Program-made: the position numbers and the translations under genes
Notes under the pieces: generated by a model
What the model was told of the DNA's origin: nothing
Databases searched by the model: none
What the model saw: the letters and a program-made list of their open reading frames with translations, nothing else
Assembly (NCBI GenBank): GCA_021325635.1
Contig: JAJPGV010000034.1
Span: forward strand, 310,745-374,744
Length of the DNA: 64,000 nucleotides
Origin: Chloroflexota bacterium
GTDB lineage: Bacteria; Chloroflexota; JAJPGV01
Reading direction: 5' to 3'
Shown here: piece after piece, positions 60,031 through 64,000 of the stretch
How the letters are laid out: the number at the start of each line of letters is the position of its first letter
How positions within the stretch are numbered: position 1 is the stretch's first letter

Positions 60031-60846
60031 CTACCGTCCCGTCCATACAGGGGGGCGTTTGGCGCAGAAGGCCTCGTAGAACTCGCGGTGGTCCTTGCCC
60101 ATCAGCAGCAGCGCCTGGGCCTCGGCCTCGGTCTCGATGGCGCTGTGAAGATCCATCGCGGACTCGTTGTTGAGGAGGCGCTTGGTCATCCCATAGGCCA
60201 GGCTCGGACCGGCAGCCAGGCGAGTGGCCAGAGCGTCAGCCTCGGTGCACAGCTGGTCGTCGTCCACCACTTTGTACGCCAGGCCGTAGCGATCGGCCGT
60301 GTCGGCGTCAATGGTGTCGCCCAGGAACAGCAGCTCGGTGGCTCGCCCCAGGCCAACGACCTTCGGCAGCAGATAAGCAGCCCCCATGTCGCCGCCGGTG
60401 AGGCCTACCTTCGTGAACAGGAACGCGAAACGAGCCGAGCGGGCCAGGATGCGAAAGTCACTGGCGAGGGCGACCACGGTCCCTGCCCCCGCCGTCATGC
60501 CGTTGATAGCGGCGACGATCGGCTTGTCCAGGATGCGCATCCGCTCCGTCAGCAAGCCCGTCATGCGGGTGAACTCGAGCACGCCCCGCATGTCGCGGTG
60601 CAGCAGCTGACCGATGATGTCGTGCACGTCGCCACCCGAGCAAAAGGCCTTGCCCTGGCCGCTGATGACGACTACGCGCACGTCTTCCGCGCCCTGCAGC
60701 GCGCCCATGAGGTCAGTCAGCTCACGGTAGACCTCAAAGGTGATCGCGTTCAGCCGGTCCGGCCGGTTGAGCGTGATCCACAGCACCCCCTGGTCCTGCG
60801 CGGTCTTGAACGACGTGTACTGGTCCAGCTTCATCAATCTCTCCAT
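60031..60846 (-). CDS. Enoyl-CoA hydratase/isomerase family protein
   Basis: A 271-residue crotonase with NRPDRLNAITFEVY, the oxyanion region KAFCSGGDVHD and AAINGMTAGAGTVVALASD, then LTGGDMGAAYLLPKVVG. The C-terminal FCAKRPPVW is usual for the family. The substrate is unknown; it could act in beta-oxidation of the opened ring. Its ATG overlaps the stop of the regulator-SDR gene by one base (TGATG), so the two are coupled. Confidence 0.86.
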   Translation of the reverse strand: MERLMKLDQYTSFKTAQDQGVLWITLNRPDRLNAITFEVYRELTDLMGALQGAEDVRVVVISGQGKAFCSGGDVHDIIGQLLHRDMRGVLEFTRMTGLLTERMRILDKPIVAAINGMTAGAGTVVALASDFRILARSARFAFLFTKVGLTGGDMGAAYLLPKVVGLGRATELLFLGDTIDADTADRYGLAYKVVDDDQLCTEADALATRLAAGPSLAYGMTKRLLNNESAMDLHSAIETEAEAQALLLMGKDHREFYEAFCAKRPPVWTGR

Positions 60847-62351
60847 CAGCTCATGACGGCTCCGCCGTCGACGTTGATTCCCTGTCCGGTGATACCGCCC
60901 GCACCCTCGCCGGCCAGCATCAGGACGACGCGCGCGACCTCACGCGGCTCGATCAGCCTCCGTTGGGGGCTGAAGCGCGCCAGGCTGTCCAGCGCCTCGT
61001 CGATCGTCCGGCCGGTCTTCTGTGCCAGCCGCTGAGCCGTCGCCTGAGTCATGGCGGTCGCGGCGAATCCAGGACAGACGGCGTTCACGGTGATGCCCTT
61101 GCTCACCACTTCGACGGCCAGTGCCCGAGTGAGCCCGAGCAGGCCGTGTTTGGCGGCGCAGTATCCGCTGGTGTAGGCGTAGCCGATCTTGGCGCCGGTG
61201 GAGGCAATGTTGATGATGCGGCCCCACTGGCGCTCGATCATGTGCGGGAGAACGGCCCGAGCGGCATAGAAAGCCGAGGTCAGGTTGACCGCCAGCAGCT
61301 GGTCCCACAGGTCGTCATCCATCTCGACCAGCGGCAGGCTGGCGGCCATGCCCGCGGCACAGACCAGGATGTCTAAGCCGCCCTGGCGGCCGATGGTACG
61401 CTCCACCGCCGCGCGCACTTGCGCAGGATCGGTCACGTCAGCGACCACCGCTTCCGCGGCGCCTCCGGAACGGCGCACATCCGCCGCCACAGCCTGGACC
61501 TCGGCCTCGGTACGCGCTACCAGCGCCACTTTGGCCCCCGCGGCTGCCAGCGCTCGCGCAATGGCTTCACCTATGCCGCGACCGCCGCCGGTCACTATGG
61601 CGCTGCGCCCGTTCAGCTCCGCCCTGCTTCCCACAACCCGAGACTGCTCGGGCTCGGCCGCCAACCGATACCCCACGCCGCGCACGGTCGCGATGTAGCG
61701 CGGCATGTCGGCGACGTCGCCGAGCTTCTGGCGCAAATCGCGGATGTGGACGTCGACCGATCTATCCAGGGGCAGATCGTCGTCATAGGTATGCACGTGT
61801 GTCAGCAGCTCATCCCGGCTGAACGTCCGCTGGGGCGCCTCGAGGAGCGTCTGCAACAGCCGAAACTCGACCGGAGTCAACTCCAGCGGACGGCCGCCGA
61901 GATGCGCCCGATGCCCTTCGACGTCCAGCTCCAGCTCCTGGTGGCGAAGACGTGCCGCCACGATGAGCTCGGGCACGGACCGCCTCAGCAGCGCCCGGGC
62001 CCGGGCCACGAGCTCAAGCGCGTCGTACGGACAGGTCAGCACGTCGTCCGCGCCGCTAGCCAGGGCCGTCAGCCGAGCTTCGATCGATTGATCCTGGGTA
62101 AGCACCAGCATCGGCCGGCCGGCGGCAGACGCCAGCCGCATGCACTCCTGCCACTCACTCGGTCGGCTGCCCTCCAGCAGGACGAGCAGGAGATCCGGCC
62201 GCTCCTTCTGCACGCGGTCCAGGGCCTGTCGCAGGTCATGGAAGACCGTGACCCACAGGCCCTCGTCCTGCAGCGTTTGCTGAGCATCGCCGGCGCGACC
62301 GCTGAGACACAGCAGCAGCACCGAGGCGCTCGATGGCGGCGCCTCGATCAC
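60846..62351 (-). CDS. Winged-helix regulator with pseudo-receiver fused to a short-chain dehydrogenase
   Basis: A 501-residue fusion. Residues 1-125 look like a receiver but lack the phospho-acceptor: Leu58 stands where Asp should be (LLLVLLEG), the N-terminal acidic pair is missing (LLLCLSG) and the Lys is Cys107. Residues about 137-231 are an OmpR-type winged helix (LELTPVEFRLLQTLL, SVDVHIRDLRQKLG, RGVGYRLA). Residues about 247-500 are a complete classical SDR with TGGGRGIG (254-261), Ser384, Tyr397 and Lys401. The frame is unbroken through both joins. It overlaps the upstream regulator gene by four bases and the hydratase by one. It may bind DNA in response to NAD(H) or an acyl-CoA-derived ligand (inference). 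Confidence 0.9.
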   Translation of the reverse strand: MIEAPPSSASVLLLCLSGRAGDAQQTLQDEGLWVTVFHDLRQALDRVQKERPDLLLVLLEGSRPSEWQECMRLASAAGRPMLVLTQDQSIEARLTALASGADDVLTCPYDALELVARARALLRRSVPELIVAARLRHQELELDVEGHRAHLGGRPLELTPVEFRLLQTLLEAPQRTFSRDELLTHVHTYDDDLPLDRSVDVHIRDLRQKLGDVADMPRYIATVRGVGYRLAAEPEQSRVVGSRAELNGRSAIVTGGGRGIGEAIARALAAAGAKVALVARTEAEVQAVAADVRRSGGAAEAVVADVTDPAQVRAAVERTIGRQGGLDILVCAAGMAASLPLVEMDDDLWDQLLAVNLTSAFYAARAVLPHMIERQWGRIINIASTGAKIGYAYTSGYCAAKHGLLGLTRALAVEVVSKGITVNAVCPGFAATAMTQATAQRLAQKTGRTIDEALDSLARFSPQRRLIEPREVARVVLMLAGEGAGGITGQGINVDGGAVMS

Positions 62352-63448
62352 TCGGCTACCTCGCGCAGCTCCAGCACGAAATAGCCGTCGGAATCCGGCA
62401 GCGCAGCGGCCACTTCTTCGATGGTCAGCTGTCCGTCCGGCATCCCAACGTGCCGGCGAACGGATTGGGGCAGCCTGGTGCTCAACGCCTCGAGACCCGC
62501 GCAGCGCCCGCTCTTGGTTAGTCGGGCATCACACCCCAGCAGCTCCGCACAGGTCTGGGTCGCGGCCACGCCACGAGAGAGCCCGAGCAGGGACTCGGCA
62601 CGCCGGTTGACGATATGGACGGCGCGCTGCCGATCCACGACCAGGCAGGCGGTTGGCAGCACATCGAAGGCGGCCTTCAGCAGTCCCTCGGCTGGCGCAG
62701 CGGGCAGCGCGGCCAGCCGGTAGCCAAAGCCCCGAACGGACTCGATGAGTCTCGGCTGGCGGGGATCGTCTCCCAGCTTGCGCCGCAGCGCCCGAACGTG
62801 AGCGTCGATGGACCGCGACAGCGGCAGCGCTCCCGCTTCCGCGCGAGCTCTCTGCACCAACTGATCGCGCGACACTACGCGGCCCTGCGCTTGCAGCAGC
62901 GCATCGAGCAGCGTGCATTCGGTGCGGGTGACGTTGGCCTCACGCCCATCCAACCGCACGACTCCTTGCGATCTGTCCAAGGTGATGCCCCCATAGCTCA
63001 CCGAGTGTGCGCCGGCCGTCGCAGACCGGCCCAGGAGACGGCGTGCTCGGGCCGCGACCTCCGCGGCCGGAACAGGACCGCATAGGCAGTCCGTGGCGCC
63101 CAGAGCCAGGGCCACTCGTTGAACAGCGGGGTGGTCACCGGCCAGCACCAGAATGGGCACTTCGAACAGCAGCAGCCGGCGATAGACCAGCCAGCCGTCT
63201 TCCGGGCCGAGACGCGGGTTCAACACGATCAAGCCCGGACGGTGGGCATTCAGCAGCTGCTGAGCCTCGTGCTCCGACCGGCCCCACAGGATCTGGAGCC
63301 CTTCCTTAAGGAAAGCCTCCTCCAGCGCCGGCTTGCCCACCTCATCACGATCGACGACCAGCACGGTGCCGTAGCCCGACGAGTAGACCCGGCCTCCCGG
63401 GCGCGCCGGCCACTCGGAGGTACTTGCAGCTCGATCCGGAGAGGCCAT
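62348..63448 (-). CDS. Winged-helix regulator with pseudo-receiver and PAS domain
   Basis: A 366-residue protein: receiver-like region (about 28-138) with Asn77 in place of the acceptor Asp (LIVLNPRL) and Gly124 in place of the Lys; winged helix (about 150-245; ANVTRTECTLLDALL, SIDAHVRALRRKLG, RGFGYRLA); and a C-terminal PAS-like domain (about 256-366; LPTACLVVDRQRAVHIVNRRAESLLG). A PAS domain after the DNA-binding domain is an unusual order. It is the first gene of the aromatic operon on this strand and its stop overlaps the fused regulator (ATGA). The ATG at 63448 is used; a GTG at 63451 is also possible. Confidence 0.85.
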   Translation of the reverse strand: MASPDRAASTSEWPARPGGRVYSSGYGTVLVVDRDEVGKPALEEAFLKEGLQILWGRSEHEAQQLLNAHRPGLIVLNPRLGPEDGWLVYRRLLLFEVPILVLAGDHPAVQRVALALGATDCLCGPVPAAEVAARARRLLGRSATAGAHSVSYGGITLDRSQGVVRLDGREANVTRTECTLLDALLQAQGRVVSRDQLVQRARAEAGALPLSRSIDAHVRALRRKLGDDPRQPRLIESVRGFGYRLAALPAAPAEGLLKAAFDVLPTACLVVDRQRAVHIVNRRAESLLGLSRGVAATQTCAELLGCDARLTKSGRCAGLEALSTRLPQSVRRHVGMPDGQLTIEEVAAALPDSDGYFVLELREVAE

Positions 63449-63702
63449 CACCGCATTTGTTTTTAGAGGCCCCCTGCTAAAGACGGCATAAACGGCCGAT
63501 CAACGGCCCGTAGACGCGAGCGTACCGACGAGGGTATTTTGCGCCGATCGTTCGCTGAATGGACACACCAGGTTCACACAATCCACCTAGGCTAGCCCCG
63601 AAGCTGGCGTCGATAGGCAGGAGGAGAGCATCGATTACTGCACCACCAAGCTCGTGGCTCTCCAAACCATTTCGATTGCTTACTTATGTAAAGGAGGAAG
63701 CA
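63449..63702. promoter_or_regulatory. Divergent control region between the regulators and a binding-protein gene
   Basis: 254 bases between divergent genes. It holds ACGGC three times (63483, 63492, 63503; the first read as GACGGC) and CATAAACGGCCG at 63487-63498, 39 bases before the regulator start. Nearly the same element, CATAAACGACCG, lies at 41585-41596 ahead of the amidohydrolase. On the right, AAAGGAGG (63690-63697) is the ribosome site of the lipoprotein. Confidence 0.45.
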
Positions 63703-64000
63703 GTGCATCCAAGAACCAGTATTCCAAGCTTGCTGACGGCCGTGGCCCTGGCGCTTACGGCTTGCGGCCAGGCGGCTGCGCCGGCCGCGTCGAGCGGCGG
63801 CCCCTCGCCCGCGGCCAAGCCGTCCGCCGGCACCGCGCCCGCCAGCGCAGTGCCTTCGGCCCCACTCACGAAGGTGACCCTCTCGTACAGCAACCTGATC
63901 ATCGACGACCTGCCGCTGTGGGTCACGCAGGAGGCCGGGATCTTCCGTAGCAACGGGCTCGACGTGGACCTGCAGCTGGTCGAGAGCTCGAGCGGCGTCG
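63703..64000 (+). CDS. NMT1/SsuA-type substrate-binding lipoprotein, 3' end outside the window
   Basis: The first 99 codons of a secreted binding protein. The GTG at 63703 follows AAAGGAGG by five bases. A signal peptide with lipobox LALTACG is followed by an Ala/Ser/Pro-rich linker and then VTLSYSNLIIDDLPLWVTQE with GIFRSNGLDVDLQLV, the opening of NMT1/SsuA-like periplasmic binding domains used for sulfonates, nitrate, pyrimidine precursors or aromatic acids. It is divergent from the regulator pair that heads the benzoyl-CoA operon, so uptake of an aromatic acid is a fair guess. The rest lies beyond the right edge. Confidence 0.85.
   Translation, partial: MHPRTSIPSLLTAVALALTACGQAAAPAASSGGPSPAAKPSAGTAPASAVPSAPLTKVTLSYSNLIIDDLPLWVTQEAGIFRSNGLDVDLQLVESSSGV

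Noticed and set aside
63538-63556. A second TGCGCAA-type repeat pair in front of the regulator genes
   Set aside because: Only TTGCGCC is present, with a poor second half-site at the wrong spacing.
1-64000. CRISPR array, prophage or integrase
   Set aside because: No regularly spaced repeats, phage structural genes or recombinase were found on reading both strands.

Overview
This is a GC-rich bacterial chromosome segment. Several traits fit the Chloroflexota or a nearby lineage: lipoproteins with Ser/Ala/Pro/Gly linkers after the lipobox, an NADPH-F420-reductase-type protein, a split methylmalonyl-CoA mutase, GTG/TTG starts and extensive acyl-CoA metabolism. No marker gene is present, so the placement is tentative. 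Both edges cut genes: a GH57 hydrolase on the left and a substrate-binding lipoprotein on the right.

Layout. 1-6 kb: GH57 enzyme, BioY, a GAF protein, an ABC exporter and an alpha/beta hydrolase. 6.5-8.4 kb: tRNA-Arg(CCG) followed by a more AT-rich pair (LegB-like dehydratase, methyltransferase). 8.6-18.7 kb: acyltransferase, SMI1/KNR4-like protein, cysteine hydrolase, CsbD, M24 peptidase, a response regulator facing a GGDEF-EAL-CBS-GGDEF protein, small membrane and zinc-finger proteins, and an MFS transporter. 18.7-24 kb: a tight operon of BchI-like AAA+, BchD-like AAA/VWA, a free-standing Hen1 N-terminal domain and a DUF2723 membrane protein. 24-33 kb: membrane proteins, a DedA-DUF4118 fusion, an iron-type ABC importer without an ATPase, DedA, TerC and DUF1697.

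33-43 kb is the first CoA-metabolism block: a MaoC-type hydratase pair, both mutase subunits, thiolase, CaiB-type CoA-transferase, an SDR with an apparently dead SDR partner, an amidohydrolase and an ABC-2 exporter. 43.3-49.9 kb is an accessory stretch of orphan proteins, hairpins and an IS256 remnant.

50-63.5 kb is the centrepiece: an apparently complete upper benzoyl-CoA pathway. It holds ATP-dependent benzoyl-CoA reductase (bcrC, bcrB, bcrA, bcrD), dienoyl-CoA hydratase (dch), ring-opening hydrolase (oah, with an added zinc ribbon) and alcohol dehydrogenase (had). Acyl-CoA dehydrogenase, hydroxyacyl-CoA dehydrogenase and enoyl-CoA hydratase genes lie beside it. It is headed by two overlapping genes for winged-helix regulators with degenerate receiver domains. 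One of these is fused to PAS, the other to a full catalytic-looking short-chain dehydrogenase. That regulator-dehydrogenase fusion, the direct TGCGCAA repeats before the operon and a motif shared with the amidohydrolase promoter region are the strongest leads for new biology. The likely job of the whole is anaerobic breakdown of aromatic acids and related acyl-CoAs, with metabolite-sensing rather than phosphorylation-based control (inference).
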